A DNA stretch of 64,000 bases, from positions 13,774,622 to 13,838,621 of the forward strand of contig NC_092463.1 of NCBI RefSeq assembly GCF_047495875.1. Reading direction: 5' to 3'. Both the position numbers and the translations under genes were made by a program. Of this stretch, positions 33,065 through 46,639 are shown piece by piece; positions within the stretch are counted from its first letter, which is position 1, and each line of letters begins with the position of its first letter. The notes under the pieces are model-generated. The model did no database searches, had not been told where the DNA came from, and saw only the letters and a list, made by a program, of their open reading frames with translations. Source of the DNA: Pithys albifrons albifrons (lineage: Eukaryota; Chordata; Aves; Passeriformes; Thamnophilidae).

Positions 33065-36000
33065 TGATATTCTTATATTACTAATGAGCATCTGTCTATG
33101 CTTTACTCTCAAGTACAGAGCAATTTACATCACCAAAACTTTTCTTCCTTAAGGATAGGTCTGCCTTTAGGCCTATTTCTGCAATCATGCACACTAAAAT
33201 ACCTCATCAACCACAATAGACAAACTCCTGACCTCCCAGACATGTGAAAGAGAAGCCATAGAGCATCTCCAGATCTTCAGTGCTACCATATTTAGTAATT
33301 GCTCAAAATACTGTGAGAAAGTTGCACCATCTTTATGATGATTCCGCAGAACAAAATTGAGATTTGAGCTCAAAACAAAAATTACACAGGCTGTGGCCTT
33401 TGTTGTTGCAGCAAGCTTATGAGTTAATACGGACTGAAGTCTCAACCTACAAAGTCGTGATAAATGTCATTTTTTTCATCTATATCCTGATGTGAAGAAT
33501 GGCTTTAAAAGAAGTCATAAATCTCGTTCATTTCAGACACATCACACTTTAGGAGCAGAACAAATCTGGAAGGCGATAGGAACCAAACTGAACCTCCAGC
33601 TGACCATCAAATGAAAGCCATTTTGCTGTAGTATTTCATTTATAGTGCAGTAAAAGCACTTTACAATTTACATCGAGTTTTTCCAAAGGATGATCCAAAG
33701 GTATGGATGTTCCCAGATGTGTAAAGTATTATTTGAGATCTCTCTGATTCAAAGGGACATGGCATGTTTTTGTCTTTGCCCTCTGTAGCCTAAACACCCA
33801 GCTGCATACATATAATATCCACATGAAGACATGCACACATAAATACGTGCATGCATTCTATTTTAGTTTTAGGGTTTTTTAAAAGGATTCTATTAAAACC
33901 AAATAAGGACAAGTGCCTATGCAGGTAAGATTATGAAAGAAAGGTTAAGCCAGGTGGGTATGATATTAAGCTATATCGCTTACGGCACTACTCCAAAGTG
34001 TTTAGACTGTGTGCTTGGGTCATGACTGTCAGATCATCTTAAGGAGCTACCTTCGTCAGATAGAAGTTACCAACCTTCAGTTGAAACACAGCACCTGACT
34101 GCACATATGCTTTCATTTCACAGTTCCTGGTGGCTAGGTGTGCTTTACTGCTGGGAGGGAAAAGTGTGCCCTCATCTCAGCTTACAGAGGTGTAACTTCT
34201 AGTACAGGAGCAGTAACTGCTAACTTGTTTGTTAGTGATCATAAGGATGTTTTCCAAGAGTTAAAATTGTATGGAAATCACTCTTATGTTCATTGTGTCC
34301 TGTCCCTTGAGGAACACCTTCGTTTTCTGAAACTTTTTACTGGGGGGAAATCATTGAGAATTGGCTGATTTAATTTGCCCTAATAATGAAAACACAGAAT
34401 TTCTAAGGATATCCAGTGCTCAAGGAGGTATCCTACATGAAAAAGGTTTAAACAAAAATTAGCACTGTAAATCTATACTTACCACTTCTAGAGTGGGAGT
34501 ATTTGCATTTGAGAGGTATGTAAGACTACAGGTGAAAGAAAATATGCACATGGAGTGCCTCTGAGACACCAAGGACACAGCAAGAGAAAAGAAAATCAGT
34601 TGCAAGTAATGAATGGCAAAAATTTAATCCTGACACCTTTGTCTGGACATCAACATTTTTTGAAGGATGTCCAAACCTCCTCCTAAAGCAAAATCAGTTT
34701 GGAAAAGGAAAGGACTACCTTCTATTCCATGTTTAATTTCCCAGTAACTGGCAATACCTACAGGCATCACTATCTAAAATCTGACAGCATCTAGCATCTA
34801 AATATGATAGATAAGAGCCTGGCAGACAGGCAGGGGACTCCCTCCCTCTGTTTATTCATGTGAAATTGGGAGGAGAGAAAAACCTCTACAGGATTTCTTT
34901 CAGCTCCACCCCTGTCAAAAGCTGAAACTAATGAGCTGGAAATAGGAAATGTGCAAAATAACTGACACTTCCCTATCTGAACTGCATTCCATAAGAGTTG
35001 TTTTTTTATTACTAGATAAATGCTTTGACATGTGTATTTATGTGAAGCCTGAATGTGATTTAGATACCAACTACCTGCTGAGCTAAGAATATTTGCTTCG
35101 TACTTAAACCAATATGTTTATTTAAGAGATCTTTAAGTTTTAAAATGCCTTTGGCTTCCAGCTCCACAAATGGGTAACCTTTGTATGTGGAATGCATTGT
35201 GCACTCCATTTGTTATTAATATAAAGTAATATTTTCCTTTTGCTCTGCACGATTCTTTTCTTTAGGAGTCCTTTTGCTGCAGCAGACTCGTGTGAATATG
35301 TGCTTATACATGTTTGGAAGAGAAAGGAAAAGGCTGATTCTGAGAGCTTCTGCTTAGAGATGATGTCCACCAATCTTGCTTAAATAGCAAACAAAGGGTT
35401 TTTATTGCTCTTACAGCAAAGTATTTTGAGAGGTAGGACAAATCTTTTGTTCTGTGTTTTTGTGCTTAGCACAATAAAGTTAGAAGTTGTGGAGGTTGCT
35501 TTGATATAAAAAATAAATGGCAATGTCAGTGTGCAGACAAAACAATTTAATTCATGATTTTTATTTAAAAAGGCCTTATAAGTGAGCTCTGTACATTCAT
35601 GGGTGAATTCCTTGACTCCTTGGTTATGCATGTCTAATGGAGCTATGGCTTTGCCCAACTGAAGCTCTTTCCCAAATCAGTGGAAAATTTGTGTAAAAAT
35701 ACAAAGCCTCAGCCTTAGCTCCAAATGCAAACCCTGGGGTTTTTTCTTTGAAAAATAAAGTACTATTTTCAGGTCTTCTGTTCAGGAAATGTTTGGAAAG
35801 CAGCCAGCGGTTAGAAGGCATCGTCATGATTCAAAATTTTGAGCCAAATTCAGGACAACATTTTCAAGAAAATTCATCTTGTAAAAAACCCTATCAATAT
35901 AATGCAGACTAATGCCTTCTTGAATTAAGTCCTCTGAATGCAAATGCATACAACAGGACATTTGGGTTCCTGTCAGCAACAGCACTGACACATGTGCTCA

Positions 36001-39000
36001 AAGTCTTTCACTTAATGTGTGGAAGAGGCCAGCAATCTGCAATGCAAAGTTTTAAAGGCAATTACTCTTTCTTTTTTGTTTGAGCCCACATTCAATTAAG
36101 TAGAGTCAAATTGCTCACATCCTTTCAGCCAGTTAGTCACAGGCTTAAGTTTTTATTTTGTTTGTTCTTCTTCCCCTATCCTACCCTTCTCTCTACCCTC
36201 CAACTCCCCACTTTCCCCAAGAAATAATCAATCCTTGAGCTTCCTAATGAATGTAACTCAAACTGTCAAAACAAGTTTCTTGGTGTTAAGGTTTCAGACA
36301 GCAAGCTCTAAGCACCAGATCCAGAGCAAAACAGGTGTACCCTTTGGAAAACACATGACATTTGGGTTTGGGATCCATTCTTGTGGGTGAACCATGCCAC
36401 AGCCTTGGGTGACAGAAAGTAGTGTAGCAGCAAGCAGGATCTTTGTGCTGAGGATGCAACGGCATTCACAGCTGAGCTGAACCAGTTTGAAAAGGAACTG
36501 TCAGGTGCTGTGCATGCCATAATTAACCTTTTTCAGGTTTCCTTCCCATCTTTAAACCAAGCTTCCTCATATTTTATTATGCCCTAAAGCCCATAATGAT
36601 ACAAAGCCATGATGATGGAGCACTGACCTCTCCACTCTGCTTGGATCTGTCCTGTAATATTTTGAGTAGTGGAGATCTGAACATTTGCTAATATTTTCAT
36701 ACCTTTGTGAGAAGTAAAAAGCCAAAACCTCTCTTATCTTGTCTGTTACATATATTCCACAATAATGAACATTACATGGTATTTGTGGGGCTGGGCTTCC
36801 AGGGCTCATTTTTAATATAATGGTTGGTATTCCTTGAAACTGTTCCCCCGTGGTGAAATAATGAAAAGTAACTGAAAAGAGCTGCAAATGCAACTTCTGA
36901 GTGAAGGATTATTTTAAAGTATTCCTCTCCTTGTGATAGCTTCAAATATTTGTATAATGGAATTTGTTGCTCTGTCTAGAGATATAAATTATAAACTTAG
37001 CTCTAGCAGTATCCCTCAATAAGAGCCCTTAGGCTTTCTATACTGAGTCCACAGAAACAGCATGATATTGAACAGGACATTAGTAAGAGATACTAATTGT
37101 AAAGCACATATTTCACTGGTATCTGAATCCATAATTTGATTAAAAATATTTATAAAGATGTCATATAGAGGGATTAAAAAGTTGGTTTATAAGGGAGTAA
37201 ATTTTAGTTTAGTTTTGGGGTTTTTTCTTAAATTTTAGGAAAAAAGTAAACAACCTGGATGACATGGCAAGCACATACATCATTGTAAGCCATTAATTTC
37301 AGTAAGGCAAAACACACACTTGGAGTAAGATGAACTGCCTCACTGAATTGGACCTTGAAATCTCAAATTATTTTAAAAAGCAGAGTCTGCTCAAAGAGAA
37401 CACAATAAAAAATTAATTCAAAATGAACAGAAAGGCTAATCTGTCCATTTGGGTTTTGCTTTTGTTTATAATGTAATAGCTGATAATACTTGTCTAAAAC
37501 AATCAGCATTTGTCATTACAGTTTTGAGATTCACACAATCTTTTTGTCAAAGCCATCACTACCATTCTATAATAAACCCTATTACTCTTGTAACAATTCG
37601 ATTCTCTTAAGTATTTTCTTTAAGGCCAGTTCAGAAAAACACCTCTGTAATCACCTCACTTTACTTTTAAAATTCTTTCCCTGACTCTTTTCACCACTAT
37701 ATCAAATAAAACTACTAGTTCTTTTCCTGAGCTTGAGTGCACACTGAACTCCACACATGTGAGTAATCACACACATAAGGCCATTCACATCCACATGGTT
37801 TTGCACGTCTGAGGTGTCAGCTATTCATTAGCTCCTGACCTCACTTCGTGGCTCACCCTGAACTATTCCCCAGCCTTCCTTTTGGTTCCTTGTGTGCAGG
37901 CTGTCCATGCAGAATTAGCTGGGGAAGGAAGCACTGTTATAGAATTCTTTCTTTGAATCCACTCCTAACACCATCCCTATATGAAACCGCCAGTTAATAA
38001 TGTCTAAATAAATGGCCAGGAGGAATTCAGGGATGAAATCTTAGTTCCACTTAATTTACTAGGGCATCCACATCACTGCCACAAAGATTTTCTTCTTGAT
38101 CTTATTGTCTTGTGCATGTGTGCTTTAATTCCTTCACCCTCCCCCAGCCCCCCCAGTATTACTGCTTTTCTTTTTAATTGTTTTTACGTCCACTTGCTAT
38201 ATTTAGATACATTCAGAAAGGCTGAAACTGACTGTATTAGATCCTTTCATGTCTTTCCCTTTCCCTGATGGAATTAATCATAAATAGTTATTTCAGGAAT
38301 ATTTTCTCTAAGAAATGCACATGTCTATGGATAACTTTGTGGCTTTTGATAAAGGGACATTGCTGTGAGCTGTAAGGACTTCATGAAATCAAGAGGGCTG
38401 ACAGCAAAGTCCTTTGTTTTATTGCAAATATGTAAGACCACATAACTGATATATGGCTGGCTTCACATATGGCTTGTCTTTCTTGCCAAGTCTACTGGAA
38501 GACAAGACTGATCCAAGAGATATTTTTTGCATGTGCTTGGAAGTCCTGATTGCAGATTCCTCCTACAGTGGGGGGACACTATTTCAGTATCAGTTTTATT
38601 GCACTATGCTGAGATTTTACATTGTTAACCATTTATGCTGTGCCTGGCCTTAAAACAGTAATAATGATAAAAGAGGAAAAAAAAAAGAGCCAAGTCAAAA
38701 AGTTAAAAGTACTTATTCTGTTTTTAACATTACAGGCAAAGCTTCCATTCACTAAAAATTGACTGAGATTTCACTACAGCCCCTGAAGGGCAGTTAAAAT
38801 GACAACTTAGTTTGATAATGCTCTCTTTAAACTGGATGTGTTAGAATCTTCTGTGCTGTGCTTTCCTCCCTGACCTAGTGAGCACACCTTCTGGGTCAGC
38901 CCAGCAGTGAAACGCCGGGTGATGAGAAAGATCTGATGGACATTAATTCCCACTGACAGCTTGCCTTCTGAGTACAGGAGGGCTGATCCCATTGTTCTAA

Positions 39001-41085
39001 AAAGAGCTTTTCTGTACTATCTGCAGTGTAATAGCTGTTTGCTGCTTCTCCACATCTCTACTGCAAGATGATAATTTGGGAAACAAAGCAGTTCTCTCAT
39101 GCTTGGTTTTTTTTTTTCTCCTGATTTTTGGGTTTTGTTTTCATGTTTGTTTTACTGCACCTGCATTGGTGAGTGAGTTTTGTTAATATAATCTTGGTAG
39201 TGATTGCTTTGAGATGGTCATGCCAAAGTATGAGGTGTGAGAAAGAAATGGAAAGCTCTGTGAGCCAGCAAATATCACAGAAATGTGGAAAAAAAACTCC
39301 AAATAACTTACTTCGAACAGTCAGACTCCAAAGGAGAGTCTGACGTATTTGCATCCTTTCATCTTACTTCCCTATGAATATGAGACAGGCTGAGAAAGAG
39401 TTGATTAGATTTCTTAAAACTTTTCCTTGGACTGATGCAAGTTTCACTGATGTGAGCTCCTTAGCTGGTCTTCTAAGAAATTTGAACATCCCACATATGT
39501 CCAGTGTTCCTAAATTGGTGAACACTTTTCTTGATGCCCACCTATTTCAATTGCTGTCCAGAAAAATGCACATAATATACATTTTTTGTCTCCTTTCACT
39601 AATGAAAGAGTGAGATTTCTCTGACCTCATAAAGGTCAGGAGCCATCTACTCCAGTCCTGAAGAAAAGGACACAGACACATTGCAACTCTGACGAACTCA
39701 CAGTGTTCCTTTGCTATTGCTTTTGTACTAACACAGGATAAGAAAGCTCCCAGAAATGCATAACTATTATGAACAGTGCTTCTTTTGCCCATGTGGGGAG
39801 TGACAACTTCAAAACCTTTTATGACCATGTGTTTGAAGCCACACATAATTCAAGTTTTTTCTGTCATAAACAGCACTGTGCCACAGACAAGGCTCCTGTG
39901 GTGCAACCGAGAGACTTCATTCCTGTGACTGGTGCAAAAGGCCACAATATCAGTGGCAGAGCTGGAAGTAGAAGTCCTGAGACCTGAATGCCTTTCATCA
40001 AATTTAAGCAGAGAATTGTAAAAGAAAATAGGGATTAAATTTATTCTCTGTAATGGAGGAAATTACAAAGAGGCAAGAGACTCACACAGAAAAAGGAATG
40101 GAGCGATGGTGAAGCTGACACTAACCCCTATCACATGTAAATAGGAGTAGAAGACACAGAAGACACCTAATGTCAACGGCTGTGAAAAAAGAAAACTACA
40201 GCCACTCTTGAAGAGGAGGATGTACGGTTATGCTTGGCAACTGCTGTAAGAATTGCTAATATGTGTAACTGGCTGAGACAAGAATGAACCACCTTGGTAC
40301 CTTTTTTGTCAGGGAAGGCAAAGGAAGCCAATATAAGATGGATTAAGGTACTTAAAATACAGAAAAACCCTAAACCAGCAATGACCACAAAAGAACACAC
40401 AACAAGCTTTTTTGAAAAAACTACACAGAAAAAATAATTCAGAAACAAATTAGTTGAAATTTCTCAATTAAAGATGATTGTCTCAATTGAAGAAGACTAA
40501 AGGACAGAGATTCCTGACTGAGCAGTCCAGCAGACAGACAAACCAGCAAAGTGCTCCATCAGAAAGGGTATCCGGATCTCTGCCATCACCTCTTCATCCT
40601 GGGGAAGGAGTTAATAACTTCCTTGCCAGCATTTAATTGAAAACAGCTCTGTTCAGAAGATGTTCTGCATATTGGCTGTTTAGGAAAGACAGAACACCTT
40701 TCATGAGTTCACCTTGTACATGATTTGTTAATTATTATTATTTCTACAGAATCAGATTCAGGATTTTTTTGGCAAAAGTGAGAATGGGACTAATAGTAAA
40801 ATAAGGCTTTAAGGATTGAGGGAAAAAGGTTGTGTACTGAAAAAACCCAACAATCTTTTACTACCTCACCGGAAGGGTTTGATGCAAAAGCTTACATTAT
40901 ATAATAAGACAGTTGGTTAGTACTAATTATGTTCTTAAAAGAATTTTGGCTTGATCCTATCTTCCACTCATTCCCCCTCCTCAAATGTCAGTTATGACTG
41001 TACTTTTGGAGGATGATGCTTATTTCATTTGATTAGACTTGGAATAAGTAAATTGATATTGCATCATTGTTGATTTTCCCCCCTT
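33065..41085. other. Long AT-rich unique stretch, no gene seen
   Basis: Eight kilobases without a recognisable gene, RNA gene or interspersed repeat. Many open frames of 60-108 codons occur on both strands with no domain. Possible conserved-looking pockets are 33500-33680 (CpGs at CTCG, GGCG and ATCG within AT-rich sequence) and 35520-35640 (TTTAATTCATGA), but these are too weak to call separately. Confidence 0.45.
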
Positions 41086-41089
41086 TTAA

Positions 41090-41295
41090 TTTGAATGCCT
41101 TATAAAGTATTACATGTTATAGTTCATTAAGTTCTCATTGATTGGACACTTATTAGCTTCCCAAGCCTGTTTCATTGTTCTGCTGCTGTGCTTTCACCAT
41201 TTGGTATTCGGCATTCTGCATAATGAATAAATTACAGTTGAGAGAACGGACATCACCATATGGGGGTAATTTGTACTTTGACAGAAGGACAGGGC
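41090..41295. promoter_or_regulatory. Weak candidate conserved element
   Basis: It contains CTCATTGATTGGACAC (an ATTGG NF-Y site), TCATTGTTCTGC (SOX-like) and GCATAATGAATAAATTAC (homeodomain). CpGs sit at TATTCGGC (about 41208) and AACGGAC (about 41247). The motif mix is typical of conserved noncoding DNA, but evidence is limited to motifs. Confidence 0.2.
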
Positions 41296-41299
41296 TCCT

Positions 41300-44240
41300 G
41301 GACTCGTCCTAAAGGGAAGCTCTGCAATCTTCGAAAATCCCTCTAATTTTTCCAATTATTTACTTTTAAAAGGCCTTTTCCATCCCCAGTGTATGCAGAT
41401 AGGAGCTTTGAATAGCAGCAAGCTGGGGATAAGGCATAAAAGTTCTAATTTTAATTGTAGAGCTCCTTAGATGCAGATATATGTAGTGATTAACACCTTC
41501 ATGGCTAAGTGTACTTGCAGGCATTATGTCCTCTTGGAATCCTGTGATTATGTGTGCTATTTTCAACCTTGTGTAGTTTGTATTCCTTGCATACTGTCAG
41601 AGAGCTTGAGAAATAAATTTTGGAAAGCTAAATTTGACATTGTTACTGACATGTAGCTGCTATCTGGTCACAGAGTCACACATTTTTCCACTTGAGGAAA
41701 GAATAATGTAATCTTTAAAATCATTGATTTATGTTGTTCTTAATATAGAGAAAATATGTATTCCATTCCACAAAGTTATATTTTGAAGTTTTTTTCTACA
41801 GATAAAAATCCCTGCCTTCAATAAAGCAGACCGAAAACTATGGTCAAACTTGGAATTCATAGCCTAGCCCTAGGCAAGGTCACATACAGTGAGTCTAAGC
41901 AGGCATCCTGCTTTCATTTGCCCTTCACCCATTTTGTCAGGGCATTTGAAGCCTCGTATTCAGTCCTGATTAGACCTGTTTGAGCTCTAAACAGTGTATT
42001 TAGAAAGGGGATTTAGCAATATTTTAAATAAAGTCTTTCTCATAATAATACACTTTTTCAAAATATTTTTTTCTTTCTCAAAGTGTCTTCATTTTGTATA
42101 GTTCTGACACTGTCTTCCTAGTTAACATACTGAGGATAAAAATAAATGGTGAGCTAAAATATCTGAGCTACTACATATTGAACAAGTTTTCACACCAGCT
42201 ACTTCATGACATCAGAGATATATATTTTAGAGGAAAGTCTCCTTTACCTCTAGGATGATCTCATCTTTTCATCTAATATACTTGGCATGCTAAAGATAGC
42301 CTTGTTTTCTTTGCATTTTTCTTTCAGCTTGGAAGTGGGTCCCAAGTTCCTTCTCACTTGGTGGTATCCCAGACGGTCTCACATGCAGTCACCCTTACCT
42401 CGTGCAATGACAAACCAGGCTCTTTACTGAACATAAAACTGGTAAAATTTGAACTCCAGACTTTGCTTTAGGTTTGCATCTTAGCTAATTTTGACTATGG
42501 AGTCTCAACATAGAAGGAGAAAAATGTCTCTGAAAGGTGAGGTCACCCATTCAACCTTTAAGTTTTTTGGAACTTGTTCAGATTAAAGGGAGTATACTTG
42601 TGCGATGGTCTCATTTCTTTTTCCCCGTACCACTACCAAGACCACGGAAACAAGAAATTGGCAAAGTCTGTGAGAGCAATTGTGTTAGCTCTTCATATGA
42701 GCAAGAAGAATTTCCCAGAAAATAGGAATTGAAGTGTTTAATTGCCATCTTTTAAACACGGGATAATCCAGATTGACCCCAAGTGTTAATACCACTGGAG
42801 CATGATCAGAGAGAAAAAAGCAAGCAACCCATATTCATATCCATAAGCTCTGGGTGTAATCCACTGCATAGTAAAACATAATCTATTCAAGATTGACATA
42901 AATGACAGCAGGGGAGAAAAGGAATACATACTTCCAGCCAGACTGGCCACTCTCCAGGCATTTAGTAGCTGATGTTCTGTAGCTAATACCTTATTTACTA
43001 CCCTTTGGTTAATTGGCAAACATTGATGATTACTGGTATTCCATGGCTCTCACTGCATTTCTTCCCAGGTAAACAATAAGCTTTAAAAAGCACAGTAAGT
43101 AGGAGAAAAGACACAGAAGACAATATGGGAGGCATGGAGTCCTATAGGAGTGTTTTGGATCCAAATTCTTTGTCAGACAGTCTTCCAAAGACCTCCTATT
43201 TGCTGGCTAATGCAATTAAGAGTTCTATAGTTTAACAGCCTCACTAAATGCTGTGGATATTGAAGTTACAGTCTGCAATGGAGCAGTAAATCTATACTGG
43301 ATTCTATAGACAGACACTGAGAAGTTGCTCATGAGCCTTCTGGTCAGAAACAAAGGGTAAGTGACCAGCAGCTGGAGGAACACAACTTCAGTTACCTTGG
43401 AAACTGTTGAAAATGTTACCCACATTCAGATTTAAATTTTTTAGGCTAAGTTAAATGCTCCTTTCTACTTCAAAATATTTAAACTGAGATTGATTGAAAA
43501 TATTTGACTGTCTTTTTAAACACTGTAGTCATTTTAAATAAAAACTGAGGGAAAGTGAAGAATTCTATATTCTCTATAAAATATCATTTAAGGGAAAAGT
43601 GTTTTGGTGTAATATATGGATACCTTATTTGTAAAATTTTAGAGATCTGCTTCCCATAATGAGAATTGTTCCTTTACATTATTTATCTGTCTCTGGAGTT
43701 GAAAGCTTTCCTAAGCCTTATTTACTGGGGGCAAGAGAAATGTAAGCTCTACAGCTGTTGGCTTTTGCACTCATAGGGCTAAGTTTTAATCCAAAGTGCA
43801 AGTCTTTTGCAGTGCTTTGAGGTGATAAAATGCGAAGATGCCCTATTGTCTCATTCTGAGTACCTCATAGTAGGTACCAAAAGTTACAAAAGGAATAAGC
43901 AGGACCAATGTGATTTATACAGGAGAAGATCAGAGGGTGTGAATTGCAAAGGCGTTCTGAATAAATTAAAAGATGAAGTATAAAAACTGAATTTGGGAGA
44001 CAGGTCGCCCACATTGAACAGGTCTCCCCCATACAGCATTATATCATACTTTAAGACTCCTATGCACTATCTACATTAATATAGTCTTTACTGGAAGAAT
44101 ACAAATTTAAAATGAAATTAATATCCCTACTCTCTAATATTCAGAAATAATAATAGTAAAAACTAAACCTTGTATCAGATTCTTTCACTTGCTTGCTGCT
44201 GGAGCAGTACTTACTAAGTATTGGTTAGAAAGACAATGAT
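41300..44240. other. AT-rich unique sequence, no gene seen
   Basis: No gene, RNA or repeat family recognised. Open frames are all short and without domains. Confidence 0.5.
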
Positions 44241-44245
44241 AAATC

Positions 44246-44278
44246 AAAAAAACCAAACCAAACAAACAAACCAAAACT
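44246..44278. repeat. A/C-rich low-complexity tract
   Basis: AAAAACCAAACCAAACAAAC and similar words run here. It is the antisense counterpart of the T/G-rich tracts elsewhere in the window. Confidence 0.75.
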
Positions 44279-44569
44279 GTCAACAAAGGAACTAACTGCT
44301 TGGGAATTGTCTCAAAATGTCTTTTGATTCTTGAGGTCTTTCATATTAATATTCTACTTTACTTATATGGTCCTACAGATATTGATTATTTATTAGCCAC
44401 TGTTTTCTCAGTTACTAAGAACATTACAAACAAGAACAACATAAGACAACACTTAAAATGACCACACTCCCACACCACAACTGTCTTTAGACTGTATTTT
44501 AAATTTAAACCAAATAGTAAAGTAATACTAACTTCAATTTTCTCTCCATAAATGGTTGCTATCACACCT

Positions 44570-45835
44570 TCCTGCCATAAAGAATATTTGGGAGTTACAG
44601 AAAAACACTTGAAGGACAACACAGTCATTGATCACAGCCAGCACAGCTTCCTGAGAGGAAAGCCCTGCTTATCAAACCTGATCTCCTATTATGACAGGGT
44701 AGCCAACCTAGTTGATCAAAGGAAGCCAGTTGATGCAATCTTTCTGGATTTCAGCAAAGCTTTCAATACTGTCTCTCACAGGATCCTTCTGGACAAAATG
44801 TCTAGCACACAGCTGGATAAGCACATCATGCAATAGGTGAGCAATTGGCTCACAGTCTGGGCACAGAGATTTATAGTGCATGGGTAACATCAGACTGGTG
44901 ACCTGTCACTAGTGGGGTTCTGCAGGGCTCCATCTTAGACCCTATGCTCTTCAACGTCTTCATAAACAACTTTAACACAGAGATGAAATAAAATTGGGAA
45001 GATTTATTGACTTGAAGGCAGAAACACCTTGCAGAGAGACTTAGAAAAATTAGAGGACTGGGCATCACCAACTGTATGTAGTTAAAAACACAAAGGTGCT
45101 GAATTCTGCACCTGGGATGGGGCAACCCTGGATGTTCGTACAGACTGGATGATGAGATGCTGGAAAGCAGTGCCGTGAAAAAGAACCTGGGGATCCTGGT
45201 AGATGGTGAGTTGAATATGAGTCAGCAGTGCCCTGTCAGCCAAGAGGGCCAATCGTGTCCTGATGGGCATCAGGCAAACCATTGCCAGCCTGTTGAGGGA
45301 GGGCATTGTCCTGCTCTGCTCTGCACTGGAGTGGCCTCACCTTGAATATTGTGTGCAGTTTGGGGCATCACTAAGAAGGATATTAAGATGTTAGAGAGTG
45401 TCCAAAGGAGGGCAACAAAGACAGTGAAGTACCTGGAGGGAAAGCCTTATGAGGAGAGGCTGAGGTCACCTGGTCTGTTCAGCCTGCAGGAGTCTGAAGG
45501 GAGACCTCATTGAGGTCTTCAACATCCTCATGAGGGGAAGCGGTGAGGCAGGAAGTGATCTCACTCTTGCGACCAGTGACAGGACTAGAGGAAATAGCAA
45601 GAAGCGGAGTCAGGGGAGGTTTAGGTTAGATATGAGGAAAAAGGTTTTCACCCAGAGGGTAATCGAGCACAGGAACAGACTCACCAGGAAAGTGGTCACA
45701 GCACCAAGCCTGCGTTTGGACAATGCTCTCAGGCACATGATGTGATTCTTGGGGTGTCCTTGGCAGAGCCAGAAGTTGGACTTTGATGATCCTACTGTGT
45801 CCCTTCCAACTCAGGATATTCTATGATTCTATGTA
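44570..45835 (+). mobile_element. CR1 LINE, about 1.27-kb copy with broken reverse transcriptase
   Basis: The 5' part (frame starting 44552, stop at 44834-44836) encodes a piece of CR1 reverse transcriptase. It includes HSFLRGKPCLSNLISYYD and, at 44741-44764, FLDFSKAF, the palm motif with the first catalytic Asp. Beyond the stop the homology continues through a CAGGGCTCCATCTTAGACCC stretch (normally the PQGSVLGP-type motif). It then runs into the C-terminal part [15 protein letters not shown] (near 45.19 kb) and VIEHRNRLTRKVV (near 45.66 kb). The tail CTTCCAACTCAGGATATTCTATGATTCTATG ends near 45832. I do not see the FADD catalytic box near 44.99 kb, so it seems deleted. Stops and shifts in several places show the copy is dead. 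The 5' truncation is usual for CR1. Confidence 0.92.
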
Positions 45836-45839
45836 GTGA

Positions 45840-46385
45840 TTCTATAGAACAGAATAGATCAACACAGAAATTAATCTTTTTTTTTACAGAGTGGAAACTC
45901 TAAAGCTGTTGTGACAGGACTCTCTCTTCTGGACATTCTTTACAGAAGAGCTGTGTCTGTTGGTACAACACTTTTTGTCACATCAGTGCTTTTAGATCAT
46001 CTTAATTTGTGTCTGGGCAGGTGGAATAGAACACCTTTGCAACTAACGACATTTAATATTAGAAGTTGGTTTTATCCACAAAGTTCAAAATCAAAGTTCC
46101 CCCAAATGTGAAAGTGTTTAAGCTTGGGAGACTTGTTTCAATCTAATGTTTATGGATTTAGACAAGTGGCGTGAAACTCCATGTTATGTCTTTAATAAGA
46201 CTGTAAAATCTCTATTACCATGTTGGGAGTTTTGATAACACTTTAGGCTATAAAGACAGTCCTAAATAGTTGCTTTTAAAATTGAAGCCATTTTGATAAA
46301 TCTAGAGGCTGCTTCACACAAGCAACGTTGTTTGTCATGAAGAAAAATCTGTACAGGATGTTAAGACAGGTACAAACTGTGGCAT
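45840..46385. other. AT-rich unique sequence, no gene seen
   Basis: No gene or repeat recognised between the CR1 end and the POU-palindrome block. Confidence 0.5.
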
Positions 46386-46389
46386 TTGA

Positions 46390-46635
46390 TGAGGTCATGT
46401 TATGATAAAAGGAAAAGTATCAGTATTTACTGCAATGCAGCATATCCTGGGCAAGCTAGTAATTAAACCATTAATGGAGTTTCCAGTTTTACAAAAATGA
46501 AATATAGCATCTAATTTGCAAATTATGAGTAAACAATTATGACATGAGGATGAATGCACAAATGTGGCTGACAGACATGCAATGATTTTCACTGAGAACC
46601 CATGCTTTTAGCTCCCCTCGGTGTGATAAACGCAG
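46390..46635. promoter_or_regulatory. Candidate conserved element with a POU/homeodomain palindrome
   Basis: TAATTTGCAAATTA at 46512-46525 is a perfect 14-bp palindrome containing two overlapping, opposed octamer-like halves (ATTTGCA/TGCAAAT). About 50 bp upstream lies AGTAATTAAACCATTAATGG, with three homeodomain cores. CpGs remain near CCCTCGGTG (46616) and AAACGCAG (46630). Palindromic octamers can bind POU-domain dimers. The palindrome is a direct observation and regulatory function is inferred. Confidence 0.33.
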
Positions 46636-46639
46636 ATCA

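Noticed and set aside
44552..44836. 94-codon reverse-transcriptase frame as a domesticated gene
   Set aside because: It is a fragment of a 5'-truncated CR1 with a stop soon after and CR1 homology continuing past it in other frames; nothing suggests host use.
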